A stretch of 64,000 nt of DNA from Cupriavidus taiwanensis. GTDB lineage: Bacteria > Pseudomonadota > Gammaproteobacteria > Burkholderiales > Burkholderiaceae. Where the stretch lies: positions 682,001 through 746,000 of the forward strand of contig NZ_LT984803.1 of assembly GCF_900250115.1 (NCBI RefSeq). The letters are read 5' to 3'. The position numbers and the translations under genes are program-made. Numbering within the stretch: position 1 is the first letter of the stretch; each line of letters begins with the position of its first letter. The notes below the pieces were generated by a model. That model searched no databases. It had not been told where the DNA came from and saw nothing but the letters and a program-made list of their open reading frames with translations. Shown here piece by piece: positions 33,837 through 43,540 of this stretch.

Positions 33837-36800
33837 ATGTCCCTGAATGTTCCTGTCCCGCGCGACGCGGGCGCAGCCGGTATCCCGGCCGGCCCCGGTG
33901 CCCTGCCTGAACCCGAACCCGCACCGTTGCCGGCCGGCGCGCAGCCGTCGCCCGAAGGCGCCGCGCGCGACCTGTCCGGACTGGCGTGGCTGGCGCCCAG
34001 CCTGCGCAGCGCGCTGGAAGACGCCGCCGCCGAGCTTGGCCACTATGTCGATGAAGTGCGGCAGGCGCCCGAGGCGCTGGGCGCGCGCGATACCACTTCG
34101 CTGCGGCTGGCCGGCCAGCATCTGCACCAGGCTGCCGGCGCGGTGCATATCGTCGGGCTGCGCGGGACCGATCCGTATTGCCAGGCGCTGCGCCGCCTGC
34201 TCGACGCCATCGACGCCGGCACCGTTGCCGCCGGCGCCGAGGCGCTGGCGGTATTCCGCGCCGGCGTGCAGGCGCTGGCCGAATATGTCGACGACCTGAT
34301 GGCCGGTGACGACGAGGCCCCGCTGCGGCTGTTCCAGCCCTATGCCGCGGTGCTCGCACGGCTTGGCGAGGAGCGCGTGCATCCCGCCGACCTGTGGCTC
34401 GACGAACTGCAGATGCTGCCCGGCATGCTGCTGCCGCCGCGGGGGCCCGCCGCGGTCGCGCGCGCGCGCCAGCAGTTCGAATCCGCGCTGCTGAAGGCGC
34501 TGCGCCTGCCGACGCCGTGCGCCGACGCGGCGCTGCTGCGCGAAGCCTGGCTGCCGCTACACGCGGCGCTGGAAGAACTGCGTGCCAACGAGCAGGAAGC
34601 GCGCCGCGCCGCCGACCATCCCGATCGTGGCGTCTGGCACGTGCTCGGGCTGGTGTGCCGCGCGCTGGCGCTGGGCCTGCTGCCGTCGGACCTGCTGGCC
34701 AAGCGCTTTGCCGGCCGCGCCAACCTGCTGCTGCGCCAGTACCAGCAGGGCCATGTGCGCGTGCCGCAGGCGCTGCTCAACGACGCGGTGTTCCTGCTGG
34801 TCTGCAGCGGGCTGGCCGAGGGCGGCAGCGACGACGCGGCGGCGCTGCGCGCCGAGATCGCGCGCACGCTGGCGGCGTTTCGCCTCGATGCCGCCCATGC
34901 GCAGGCAAGGGCCGATTTCCGGCTGCGCTACTACGGCTGGCTCGACCCGATCGACACGCGCAACCTGCAGCAGGCCGCGGCCGGACTGGAGCGCGCCGCC
35001 GCCGCCGACCAGGCCGCGTGGGAGCTCGCGCTGGCGGCGCTGGCCGAAGCCGCGCAGCCGCTGGCGCAGCCGCCGCTGCAGCGTTGCCTGGCGCAGGCCG
35101 CCATGCCGGGGCGCGAGCGCGGCGCCGGCGATGCCCTCGGCGCCGCCGGCATCGCGCTGTTCCTGTCGCGTGCGCTGGCGCTGCCGTGGCGCGTGCACGG
35201 ACAGTCCGCCCATCCGGCCGCGGCGCACTTTGCCGCGCAGTGCGACGCGCTGGCCGCGTGCCTGGTGCCCCCTGACGCTGCCGCGCCGGCCTGGCTGGCG
35301 CGCATGGTCGACGAGGCGCGCGCCCAGGCGCTGCGCAGCGAAGCCGTGGCGCAACTGCGCGCGCAACTGGACAGCGGCGAGTCCTGGCTCGACAGCTATG
35401 ACCGCAATGCGGCGCGCGCCGACGGCGCCGCGCACCTGCGCGACGCGCGCCAGGCCTTCGCGGCGCTGGCGGGCACGCTGGCGCAGCTGCAGGCGTCGTC
35501 GGCGCTGCCGGGCGCGCTGGCCGGCGAGGCCGCGCAGGCCAGCGCGGCGGTGGAAGCCGTCAAGGGCCGCCTTGCCGACGCGCGCGCGCTGGCCGAGGCC
35601 AGCGCGCGCGCGGCGCTGCTGCGTACGGTGGCGGCGGAACTGGGCGTGGTCCATGCGTTTGCCGATGCGCTCGAATTCGGCCGTGCGCGCCACGCCGAGG
35701 CCTTGCCGGATGTGGCTGCCGCGGACGACGCGCACGCGCAGCAGGATCCGCTCGACGCGGCGCGCGCCGCCGCCGACGCAGCCCTGCGTGCCGGCGCCGT
35801 CGCCGACGCGCCGGCGGTGCAGCGGCTGCGCGCCGCGCTGCAGGCACTGGCCGACCAGGCCGCGATCGACGACGATGCCGCGCTGCGCCGCCAGGCCGCC
35901 GACGCCGTCACGCAGTGCAACGCCTGGCTTGCCGGCAGCGACGACGCCGGCGCGCGCCTGGTGATGGCGCTCGCCGCCGTCCCGGCGGAGCCCGCGCCGG
36001 TGCCGGCCGGCGCCATCACGCCGGGCGCGCCGGCCACCCCGGCCCTGCCCGCGGCCGGCGACCACGCCGCCATCGATGCCGAGCTGCTCGACATCTTCCT
36101 GCACGAGGCCGACGAGGTGCTGGGCGGCATCGCCGGCGATCTCGGCGCCGGTGTCGAGGCGCTGCGCGATGCCGACATGCTCAGCCGGCTGCGGCGCGCG
36201 TTCCACACGCTCAAGGGCTCCAGCCGCATGGTCGGCCTGCATCGCTACGGCGAGGCGGCATGGGCGGTGGAGCAGGTGATGAACCTGTGGCTGGCCGAAG
36301 CGCGCCAGCCCGCGCCGGCGCTGCTGGCGCTGTTGCGCCGCGCGCATGCCGAGCTGTCGGCGTGGGTGGCGCGGCTGCATGGCGATGCCGCGGCGTGGCA
36401 CGACATCGCGCCGCTGGTCGCGGCCGCCGAGGCGGTGCGCGATGCCGGCACTGCCGCGGATATCGCGCCGGCCGCGCCTGAAGCCGCTGGCGACGACGCG
36501 CCGGACGAGCCTGCGCAGGCAGCCGCACGCGCGGACACCGATACCACCGATGCCGGCGCCCACGCCGACACCGTCACGCCCGACCACAACGTGATTCCCT
36601 TCCGGCTGGCCGGCGGCCTGTCGGACGAAGACGATCACTACAAGGTCATCGGCCCGGTGCGTATCGGCCTGGCGCTGTACAACGTCTACCTGCAGGAAGC
36701 CGACGGCCTGCTGCGCCAGTTCGCCACCGATATCTCCGAATGGCGGCATGAAGCCCATCCGTGCCCGAGCGAGCTGGCGCTGCGCGTCGCCCACACGCTG

Positions 36801-39725
36801 CAGGGCAGCGCCTCTACCGTGGGGCTCGAGCCGGTGCGCGAAATCGCCGAGGCGCTGGAAGCGTTGCTGCTGCAGCTGGGCGCGCATCCGGTGGCGATGC
36901 ATGCGGGCGATTTCCGCCTGCTGGAGCAGGCAGCCGAGCGCATGCGCGGCATGCTGCACCAGTTTGCCGCCGGCATCTGGCCGCAGGCCGATGCCGCGCT
37001 GTGCCGCAGCCTGGTCGAGTTCGGCGAGCGCGCACTGCTGCGCCCGCGCGTGGCGGTGCCCGCACCGCCGCCGGCCGATGACGAGATGGCGCAGGTATTC
37101 GGCCTGCCGTCCGCGGCACCCGCCACACCCTCCGCACCCGCCGTGCCGCCTGCCGGCGCGCAGGATGCGGTGGTGATCGCGCTGCCGACGTCGCCGCGCG
37201 CGCCCGAGGCGCCGGCCGCCGACGCCGGCACCGCCCCTGACCCGGCACTGGTGCAGATCTTCCTGGAAGAGGCGCAGGGCTCGCTGCCCGAACTGGGCAA
37301 GCTGTTGCGCGGCTGGGAAGCCGCGCCCGACGACGCGCGCCATGGCGGGCTGGTGCTGCGCGCACTGCATACGCTCAAGGGCAGCGCCCGCATGGCCGGC
37401 GCGATGGCGCTGGGGCAGGCCGCGCACGAGATGGAGACGCTGCTCGACAGCACCTTGCGCGGGCCGGGGCAGCAGCCGGTGGCGGCGCAGGTGTTCGCGC
37501 GGCTCTATGCCTGGTACGACCGCATCCTCGCGCATGCCGAGGCCTTGCAGGCCGGCCGCCTGCTGCCGGCCGACGATGCCGACGTGGTCAACGGCCTGGC
37601 CGATCCCCAGGCGCCGGCCGACGCCGCGGTGCCGCAGCCCGAAGCCGCCGAAGCTCCCGGCGCCTGCGCCGCCGCAGCGCGCGCGCACGACCTGCCCGCG
37701 GTGCCGGGGCCGGCCGACGTGATGGTGCCGATGCCGCCGGCCGCACCGCTGGCACCGCTGGCACCGCTGGCAGCGGCGGAGCCGCAGCGCGCGCTGGTGC
37801 GCGTGCAGGCGCGCGCGCTCGATACGCTGATCAACGAGGCCGGCGAGGTCGGGGCCACGCGTGCGCGCCTGGACAGCGAGCTCGAGGCGATGCGCGCCTA
37901 CCTGGGCGAACTGAACGACAACGTCGCGCGCTTGCGCGGCCAGCTGCGCGAGATCGAGATCCAGGCCGAATCGCAGATGGCGTCGCGCATTGCCGATGCG
38001 CAGCACAGGCAGGAATTCGATCCGCTCGAGTTCGACCGCTTCACGCGCTTCCAGGAGCTGACGCGGATGATGGCCGAGTCGGTCAACGACGTCGCCACCG
38101 TCGAGCAGAACCTGCAGCGCGGCTTCGACCGCGCCGCCGGCGACCTGGCCGCGCAGGCGCGGCTCACGCGCGGGCTGCAGCGCGGGCTGATGCAGGCGCG
38201 CATGGTGCAGTTCGACGCGCTGGCCGAGCGGCTCTACCGCGTCGCGCGGCAGGCCGCGGCCGAGACCGGCAAGGAAGTGCGTCTGCTGATCAAGGGCGGC
38301 ACGGTGGAGATCGACCGCTCGGTGCTGGACCGCATGGCCGGCCCGATCGAGCATCTGATCCGCAACGCAGTGGCGCACGGCATCGAGCCCGCTGCGCAGC
38401 GCCGCGCGGCAGGCAAGCCCGCCACCGGCGCGCTCACGCTGGAGGTGCAGCAGGAAGGCAACGAGGTGGTGCTGCATTTCATCGATGACGGCAGCGGGCT
38501 GGACCTGGCGCGCATCCGCGCCCGCGCGGTCGAGCGCCGGCTGCTGGCGCCGGACGACGACGCCGGCGAGGCGCGCCTGACCGAGATGATCTTCACCCCC
38601 GGCTTTTCCACCGCGCAGACGGTGTCCGAACTGGCCGGCCGCGGCGTCGGCATGGACGTGGTGCGCGCCGAGACCGTGGCGCTGGGCGGCCGTATCACGC
38701 TGGCATCGCAGCCGGGGCAGGGCACCACCTTCACCGTGCACCTGCCGCTGACCACGGCCATCACCCAGGTGCTGGTGATCGCGCTGGGCGCGCGCCGCTA
38801 CGCGGTGCCCAGCGGCATGATCGACCAGGTGCAGCAACTGCGTGCACCGGCGCTGCTGGACGCGTACAACCATGGCCGCCTGGCCGTGGCCGGCGCCGAG
38901 GTGCCGTTCTTCTACTTCGGCGCGCTGCTGGAACAGGGCGATGCCGCGCCCGGCGGGCGCAAGTACTCGCCGGTGGTGGTAGTGCGCAGCGGCGCCGAGC
39001 GCGTTGCCGTCCACGTCGACGACGTGGTCGGCAACCGCGAAGTGGTGGTCAAGCACATCGGCCCGCACCTCGCGCGGCTGGAGGGGATCGCCGGCGCGAC
39101 CACGCTTGGGGATGGCGAGATCGTACTGATCTACAACCCGGTGGTGCTGGCGCAGCGCTTCGTGCGCGAGCGTGGCCGGTCACTGCCGCTGGATGTGCCG
39201 CTGCCGCAATCGCAGCCCCCCCAGGCAGTGGCCGCGCAACCGGGGGCGGTCGCCGAACTGGCCGGCGACGGCACCGCCGCGCCCGTACCCGGGCTGGCGG
39301 CGCAGCCTACCGTGATGGTGGTGGACGATTCGCTGACCGTGCGCAAGGCAGCCCAGCGCCTGCTGGGTCGCGCCGGCTACCACGTGGTGCTGGCGCGCGA
39401 CGGCGTCGACGCGCTCAAGCAGCTGCAGGACGTGATGCCGGACGCGATGCTGGTCGATATCGAGATGCCGCACATGGACGGCTTCGACCTGACCCGCAAC
39501 GTGCGCTCCGACACGCGCACCGCGCACCTGCCGCTGGTGATGATCACCTCGCGCACCGCCGACAAGCACCGCCGCTATGCGGAGGAAATCGGCGTCAACG
39601 TGTACCTGGGCAAGCCGTATAACGAGGATGAACTGCTGGGGACGCTGCACCGATTGCTGGGCGAGCGCGCGGCGGGAACGGCGGGGTCGGTGGCGCAGAT
39701 GCTGGGGGATGGGCAGGCGGGGTGA
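33837..39725 (+). CDS. chpA: ChpA-like hybrid chemosensory histidine kinase
   Basis: 1962 residues. At least three Hpt domains with intact phospho-histidine motifs are visible: HTLKGSSRMVG (His790), HTLQGSASTVG (His986) and HTLKGSARMAG (His1178). The CheA-type core follows: the N box HLIRNAVAHGIEP near 1510, DDGSGLD, LAGRGVGMDVV, and the G box PGQGTTFTVHLPL. Next come a CheW-like domain and a C-terminal receiver with phospho-acceptor Asp1874 (MLVDIEMPHMDG). The first 780 residues are Ala-rich and helical, and probably contain degenerate Hpt modules. The start at 33837 follows GGAAG. It ends the pilGHIJ-chpA operon. Confidence 0.95.
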   Translation: MSLNVPVPRDAGAAGIPAGPGALPEPEPAPLPAGAQPSPEGAARDLSGLAWLAPSLRSALEDAAAELGHYVDEVRQAPEALGARDTTSLRLAGQHLHQAAGAVHIVGLRGTDPYCQALRRLLDAIDAGTVAAGAEALAVFRAGVQALAEYVDDLMAGDDEAPLRLFQPYAAVLARLGEERVHPADLWLDELQMLPGMLLPPRGPAAVARARQQFESALLKALRLPTPCADAALLREAWLPLHAALEELRANEQEARRAADHPDRGVWHVLGLVCRALALGLLPSDLLAKRFAGRANLLLRQYQQGHVRVPQALLNDAVFLLVCSGLAEGGSDDAAALRAEIARTLAAFRLDAAHAQARADFRLRYYGWLDPIDTRNLQQAAAGLERAAAADQAAWELALAALAEAAQPLAQPPLQRCLAQAAMPGRERGAGDALGAAGIALFLSRALALPWRVHGQSAHPAAAHFAAQCDALAACLVPPDAAAPAWLARMVDEARAQALRSEAVAQLRAQLDSGESWLDSYDRNAARADGAAHLRDARQAFAALAGTLAQLQASSALPGALAGEAAQASAAVEAVKGRLADARALAEASARAALLRTVAAELGVVHAFADALEFGRARHAEALPDVAAADDAHAQQDPLDAARAAADAALRAGAVADAPAVQRLRAALQALADQAAIDDDAALRRQAADAVTQCNAWLAGSDDAGARLVMALAAVPAEPAPVPAGAITPGAPATPALPAAGDHAAIDAELLDIFLHEADEVLGGIAGDLGAGVEALRDADMLSRLRRAFHTLKGSSRMVGLHRYGEAAWAVEQVMNLWLAEARQPAPALLALLRRAHAELSAWVARLHGDAAAWHDIAPLVAAAEAVRDAGTAADIAPAAPEAAGDDAPDEPAQAAARADTDTTDAGAHADTVTPDHNVIPFRLAGGLSDEDDHYKVIGPVRIGLALYNVYLQEADGLLRQFATDISEWRHEAHPCPSELALRVAHTLQGSASTVGLEPVREIAEALEALLLQLGAHPVAMHAGDFRLLEQAAERMRGMLHQFAAGIWPQADAALCRSLVEFGERALLRPRVAVPAPPPADDEMAQVFGLPSAAPATPSAPAVPPAGAQDAVVIALPTSPRAPEAPAADAGTAPDPALVQIFLEEAQGSLPELGKLLRGWEAAPDDARHGGLVLRALHTLKGSARMAGAMALGQAAHEMETLLDSTLRGPGQQPVAAQVFARLYAWYDRILAHAEALQAGRLLPADDADVVNGLADPQAPADAAVPQPEAAEAPGACAAAARAHDLPAVPGPADVMVPMPPAAPLAPLAPLAAAEPQRALVRVQARALDTLINEAGEVGATRARLDSELEAMRAYLGELNDNVARLRGQLREIEIQAESQMASRIADAQHRQEFDPLEFDRFTRFQELTRMMAESVNDVATVEQNLQRGFDRAAGDLAAQARLTRGLQRGLMQARMVQFDALAERLYRVARQAAAETGKEVRLLIKGGTVEIDRSVLDRMAGPIEHLIRNAVAHGIEPAAQRRAAGKPATGALTLEVQQEGNEVVLHFIDDGSGLDLARIRARAVERRLLAPDDDAGEARLTEMIFTPGFSTAQTVSELAGRGVGMDVVRAETVALGGRITLASQPGQGTTFTVHLPLTTAITQVLVIALGARRYAVPSGMIDQVQQLRAPALLDAYNHGRLAVAGAEVPFFYFGALLEQGDAAPGGRKYSPVVVVRSGAERVAVHVDDVVGNREVVVKHIGPHLARLEGIAGATTLGDGEIVLIYNPVVLAQRFVRERGRSLPLDVPLPQSQPPQAVAAQPGAVAELAGDGTAAPVPGLAAQPTVMVVDDSLTVRKAAQRLLGRAGYHVVLARDGVDALKQLQDVMPDAMLVDIEMPHMDGFDLTRNVRSDTRTAHLPLVMITSRTADKHRRYAEEIGVNVYLGKPYNEDELLGTLHRLLGERAAGTAGSVAQMLGDGQAG

Positions 39726-39750
39726 GAGGGGCGCGCGCAATAGCGACAGC

Positions 39751-39810
39751 CTTCACTTCGTGGATGCGCCCGCCCTCACCCCAACCCTCTCCCGCATGCG
39801 GGAGAGGGAG
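39751..39810. repeat. REP-like palindromic repeat, single unit
   Basis: CTTCACTTCGTGGATGC, then CCCTCACCCCAA, then a perfect 24-base palindrome at 39785-39808 (core CTCCCGCATGCGGGAG). It is the right half of the inverted pairs at 43111 and 59774. It sits between chpA and the convergent proline-rich gene and may end transcription. Confidence 0.8.
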
Positions 39811-39860
39811 TACCCCACGCGGTCACCCAAGGCACATCCACGATTCCTGCTTCGGCGCCA

Positions 39861-40718
39861 CTACCACCGCATCTGCGCGTTCTTGCTGTTGGTGCTGACC
39901 GTCATGCTCTTGGTCCGGCCCTTGTAGGTCGCCCGCACGTTGTACGTGCCCGCAGGCGCCTTCAGCAGGCAGCGCGGCCCGTCAGCGATAAAGCTGGCGA
40001 CTTCCCTGCCGCCGCGCATCAGCTTGACGTCGACATCCGACAGGTATTCGCCGCGCGTGCCCTGAGTGAACAGCAGGCTCATGTTGTACTTGCGCGCCTG
40101 CGATTGCAGCGCGGCCTGCTCGTCCTCGGCCACGCCGCCGCAGATATAGGAGACCGGACCGGCCTGGCGCTGCACCATCGCGTCGCGCGGCGGCGGCGCG
40201 GGCGGCGCGCTCAGTGGCGGCCGGGGCTGAGCCGGGGCTGCCACGGGCGGCGCCGCCGGCACTGCCGGCGGCGTGCCGCTGGGCGCGGGCATCGGTGAAG
40301 CCGTTGGCGGCGGCGCGGCCGTGGCCGGAGCGGCTATGCCGGGCGCGGGCTCGGGGGCGGGCGGCATGGTGGCCGCCGGCGGTACAGAGGTGGAGGGCGG
40401 CATGGTGGCGGCCGGCGGTACGGTCGTGGCGGGCGGCGTGGCGACGCCCGGCGTCGGTGCCATGGTGCCCGGGGTCGGTGCCATGGCGCCGGGCGCCGGG
40501 GCCGGTTCAGCAGTCGCGGGCGCGGCCGGGGTTGCCGGCACCGGGTTGGCGTCGACCACGGGTGCCTGCGCATGGCTGGCTGCCGGCACCAGGGCCAGCA
40601 GCGCGACCAGGCCGGCGCTGAGCTCGAGCACCAGGCGCTTCACGCGCGAGCGGCGTGCCAGGCGCGCTTCGACGATTTTCAGCGAACGGGTAGGGGCAAA
40701 CGGAAGCAGTTGCGGCAT
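39861..40718 (-). CDS. Secreted or membrane-anchored proline-rich protein with C-terminal carboxypeptidase-regulatory-like domain
   Basis: 285 residues. A basic start and a hydrophobic stretch (LVLELSAGLVALLALVPAAS) form a signal sequence. Residues about 50-180 are Pro/Ala-rich with a 12-residue repeat (PPATTVPPAATM, PPSTSVPPAATM) and the unit APTPG. The C-terminal 95 residues hold a folded domain: VSYICGGVAEDEQAAL, VKLMRGGREVASFIADGPRC, then GTYNVRATYKGRTKSM, like carboxypeptidase-regulatory or Ig-like modules. It probably spans the periplasm or reaches the cell surface. The ATG at 40718 follows AAGGAGG. No functional assignment. Confidence 0.75.
   Translation of the reverse strand: MPQLLPFAPTRSLKIVEARLARRSRVKRLVLELSAGLVALLALVPAASHAQAPVVDANPVPATPAAPATAEPAPAPGAMAPTPGTMAPTPGVATPPATTVPPAATMPPSTSVPPAATMPPAPEPAPGIAAPATAAPPPTASPMPAPSGTPPAVPAAPPVAAPAQPRPPLSAPPAPPPRDAMVQRQAGPVSYICGGVAEDEQAALQSQARKYNMSLLFTQGTRGEYLSDVDVKLMRGGREVASFIADGPRCLLKAPAGTYNVRATYKGRTKSMTVSTNSKNAQMRW
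40360..40431 (-). repeat. 36-base tandem repeat inside the proline-rich protein
   Basis: Two copies of a 36-base unit (period checked at 40366 and 40402) encode the 12-residue repeats PPATTVPPAATM and PPSTSVPPAATM. Copy number may vary between strains. Confidence 0.6.
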
Positions 40719-40890
40719 CGTGGCCTCCTTGGCAAGCTTGGGAATCAGATGCCCGGAGGACCCCGTCGGGATCACTCCGGGTGTCTCTTTTCCATGCTAG
40801 GGCCGAGGAATAGGCGACACTGCCGGGCGTGGTCCTACATCGGCGTCAGCCGACGGCGCATTCGGCCGGACAAGCGGCGCGTGATCGACT

Positions 40891-42198
40891 TCACTTCCGG
40901 CTCACCAGCCGCTTCGGCACCGACAGCGTCAGCGCCGCGCCGACCACCAGGCACGCGGCCAGCAGGTACATGCCGGAATCGGTGCTGTGGGTCAGGTCCT
41001 TGAGCCAGCCCACCGCGTAAGGGCTGAGAAAGCCGGCGAGGTTGCCCAGCGAGTTGATCAGCGCAATGCCCGCGGCCGCGCCCGTGCCGGCCAGGAATGC
41101 CGTGGGCAGGCTCCAGAACAGCGGCAGCGTGGTCAGGATGCCGATCGTCGCCAGCGTCAGCGCCACCATCGCCAGCGTGGTGTCGCCATGCCATTGCACC
41201 GACAGTAGCAGCCCCAGCGCGCCGGCCAGCGCCGGCAGCGCGATATGCCAGCGGCGCTCGCCACTGCGGTCGGCGCTGTAGGCCACCAGCACCATGCCGA
41301 CCACCGCGCAGCCATAGGGGATGGCGGTCAGCAGGCCGATATCGAGCGCGCCCTTGACGCCGGTCTGCTTGATGATGGTCGGCAGCCAGAAGCTGACGCC
41401 GTACAGGCCCATCACGAAGCAGAAGTAGATCGCGCTCATCAGCCATACGCGCGGGCTGGCAAACACGGTGCGGATCGGCGGGTCTTCCTTGTGCGCGTTC
41501 TCGCTGGCGATATTGCGCTCGAGCAGCGCCTTCTCTTCGGCCGACAGCCATCTGGCGTGGGCGATGCGGTCATCCAGGTAGGCCAGCACCCACAGCCCCA
41601 CCAGGATCGACGGAATGCCTTCCAGCAGGAACATCCACTGCCAGCCGGCCCAGCCGTTGTGGCCATCGAAGGACTGCATGATCCAGCCTGACAGCGGCCC
41701 GCCGATCACGCCGGACAGAGCGATCGCGGTCATGAAGAAGGTGGTGGTGCGGCCGCGCCGGTTGGCCGGGTACCAGTAGGTCAGGTACAGGATGATGCCG
41801 GGGAAGAAACCGGCCTCGGCAATGCCGAGCAGGAAGCGCAGCACGTAGAACATGGTCGGCGTGGTGACGAACATCATCGCCGCCGAGATCGCGCCCCAGG
41901 TGATCATGATGCGCGCGATCCAGATGCGCGCGCCCACCTTGTGCAGGATCACGTTGCTCGGCACCTCGAACAGGAAGTAGCCGATGAAGAAGATGCCGGC
42001 GCCCAGGCCGTAGACGGTCTCGCTGAACTTCAGGTCGTTCAGCATCTGCAGCTTGGCGAAGCCCACGTTGACGCGGTCCAGGTAGGCCACCACGTAGCAC
42101 AGCAGCAGGAAGGGCACCAGGCGCCAGCTGACCTTGCGGTAGGTGGCGTCTTCAAAGGCGGCGTCGCTGACGCCCGGGTTCACTGCGGTCGTTGTCAT
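40891..42198 (-). CDS. MFS importer of the anion:cation symporter (ACS) family
   Basis: 435 residues with twelve helices. The opening RLVPFLLLCYVVAYLDRVNV and GFAKLQMLNDLKFSETVYGL are diagnostic for the ACS family (phthalate, 4-hydroxyphenylacetate and sugar-acid permeases), as is FEVPSNVILHKVGARIWIAR. It probably imports an organic acid. The gene follows the SDR gene by 89 bases on the same strand, so the dehydrogenase likely acts on its substrate. The substrate itself cannot be read from the sequence. Confidence 0.9.
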   Translation of the reverse strand: MTTTAVNPGVSDAAFEDATYRKVSWRLVPFLLLCYVVAYLDRVNVGFAKLQMLNDLKFSETVYGLGAGIFFIGYFLFEVPSNVILHKVGARIWIARIMITWGAISAAMMFVTTPTMFYVLRFLLGIAEAGFFPGIILYLTYWYPANRRGRTTTFFMTAIALSGVIGGPLSGWIMQSFDGHNGWAGWQWMFLLEGIPSILVGLWVLAYLDDRIAHARWLSAEEKALLERNIASENAHKEDPPIRTVFASPRVWLMSAIYFCFVMGLYGVSFWLPTIIKQTGVKGALDIGLLTAIPYGCAVVGMVLVAYSADRSGERRWHIALPALAGALGLLLSVQWHGDTTLAMVALTLATIGILTTLPLFWSLPTAFLAGTGAAAGIALINSLGNLAGFLSPYAVGWLKDLTHSTDSGMYLLAACLVVGAALTLSVPKRLVSRK

Positions 42199-42287
42199 GC
42201 TGTCTCCTGAGGAAATGCGTTTCTGTATGACGCGTTCTTACAGCTACCGTACGACTGAGCAAGCAGAAAGAAGAAAGCGGCCCGGCT

Positions 42288-43046
42288 TCAGACGCAGCGG
42301 CCGCCGTCGACTTCGATGCAGGTGCCGGTGATGAAGGCGGCCTCGTCCGAGGCCAGGTACAGGCAGGCGTTGGCCACGTCCTGCGGCGTCGACATGCGCC
42401 CCATCGGGATGGTGGCGAGGAACCTGGCGCGGTTCTCGGGCGTGTCGGGCATGCCCATGAATTCCTCGAGCAGCGCAGTGGCGCCGATCACCGGGTTGAC
42501 GCAGTTGACGCGGATATTGTCCGGGCCCAGCTCCGCGGCCATGGCCTTGCTGGCGGTGATCACCGCGCCCTTGCTGCCGTTGTACCAGACCAGCCCCGGA
42601 CGCGGCCGGATGCCGGCGGTGGAGGCGATGTTGACGAACACGCCGCCGCCGCGCCGGCGGAAATGCGGGATAAAGGTGCGCGCCGACCAGTAGATGCTCT
42701 TGACGTTGACGGCATAGACGCGGTCGAACTCGTCTTCGGTGACTTCCAGGACGGGCTTGTTGCGATGGGTGGTGCCGGCGTTGTTGACCACGATATGCAC
42801 GTCGCCGAAGGTGGCCAGCGCGGCCTCGCGCATGGCCTCGGTGTCGGCTTCGCGCGAGACATCGGCGCGCACTGCGCGGGCGCGCCCGCCGGCGTCGCGG
42901 ATCGCCGCGGCGACACGCTCGGCCGCATCCTCGCGCAGGTCGGCCACCACCACGTTGGCACCCTCGCGCGCAAAGGTGTGGGCAATGCCTTCGCCGAAGC
43001 CGGAACCGCCGCCGGTGACGATCGCTACCTTGTTGGCCAGTCTCAT
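42288..43046 (-). CDS. Short-chain dehydrogenase/reductase (SDR)
   Basis: 252 residues starting MRLANKVAIVTGGGSGFGEG. The cofactor loop TGGGSGFGEG, the VVVADLRED stretch (NAD preference from the acidic residue), NNAGT, catalytic Ser in NIASTAG and YxxxK in YNGSKGAVI are all present. It should oxidise or reduce a hydroxy group on a small substrate. The ATG at 43046 follows AAGGAG; a longer frame to 43163 only translates the REP-like repeat. It forms a set with the ACS importer downstream and perhaps the aldehyde dehydrogenase upstream. Confidence 0.93.
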   Translation of the reverse strand: MRLANKVAIVTGGGSGFGEGIAHTFAREGANVVVADLREDAAERVAAAIRDAGGRARAVRADVSREADTEAMREAALATFGDVHIVVNNAGTTHRNKPVLEVTEDEFDRVYAVNVKSIYWSARTFIPHFRRRGGGVFVNIASTAGIRPRPGLVWYNGSKGAVITASKAMAAELGPDNIRVNCVNPVIGATALLEEFMGMPDTPENRARFLATIPMGRMSTPQDVANACLYLASDEAAFITGTCIEVDGGRCV

Positions 43047-43110
43047 GCTTGTCTCCTTGGGTAGTTTGTCTTGGTGATCGCTGAAAGAGTTTTGATGCTC
43101 GCTTGCTTGC

Positions 43111-43234
43111 TCCCCTCTCCCGCTTGCGGGAGAGGGGCCGGGGGTGAGGGCAGGCGCTGGCATACCGACGCGCTTTACTTCGTGGATGCTCCGGCCCTCA
43201 CCCCCACCCCTCTCCCACGGCGCGGGAGAGGGGA
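43111..43234. repeat. REP-like inverted pair (BIME-like), copy 1
   Basis: Two palindromic units in opposite orientation: 43112-43137 and 43207-43233, each with CCCCTCTCCC and GGGAGAGGGG arms. Between them lie GGGGTGAGGGCAGGCGCTGG, CTTTACTTCGTGGATG and CCCTCACCCCCACC. The same order recurs at 59774-59893. It occupies the gap between the SDR gene and the small membrane protein gene. Confidence 0.85.
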
Positions 43235-43297
43235 GCGTCCACGACGGGTGGCAGATCTATTCAGGCCTCGTCAGCCAGCCTGCGCGGGAGGACTTCG

Positions 43298-43540
43298 TCA
43301 ATGCGAAAACGGCCCGCGCCCCCTCAAGGCATTCGCCACCATCATCAGCGCGAGCAAAAACGGCAGCGCCACGTACAGGCACCAGTGCACGCGGTCGCCG
43401 ACCACGTCGCCCCACTTGCGCTTGAACACCTGCAGCCGCGGCATGCCGGAAGGATTGGTGGCGCGCTTGTTGCGGACATGCCAGGCCATCCAGAAAAAGA
43501 AGATGGCGAAGGCGACGGACAGGAAATTGATGTTACCCAT
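43298..43540 (-). CDS. Small two-helix membrane protein
   Basis: 80 residues starting [20 protein letters not shown]. Two hydrophobic helices (about 5-20 and 52-70) are joined by a basic loop ([20 protein letters not shown]). No known domain is recognised. Its ATG overlaps the end of the aldehyde dehydrogenase by eight bases (ATGGGTAA), so translation is probably coupled to it. It could be a conserved accessory of the dehydrogenase cluster or an unrelated small protein. Confidence 0.65.
   Translation of the reverse strand: MGNINFLSVAFAIFFFWMAWHVRNKRATNPSGMPRLQVFKRKWGDVVGDRVHWCLYVALPFLLALMMVANALRGRGPFSH

Noticed and set aside
34557..39068. Very long open frame (1503 codons) on the minus strand opposite chpA
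   Set aside because: It mirrors the codon pattern of the real ChpA gene, has no recognisable domain and follows from high GC content.
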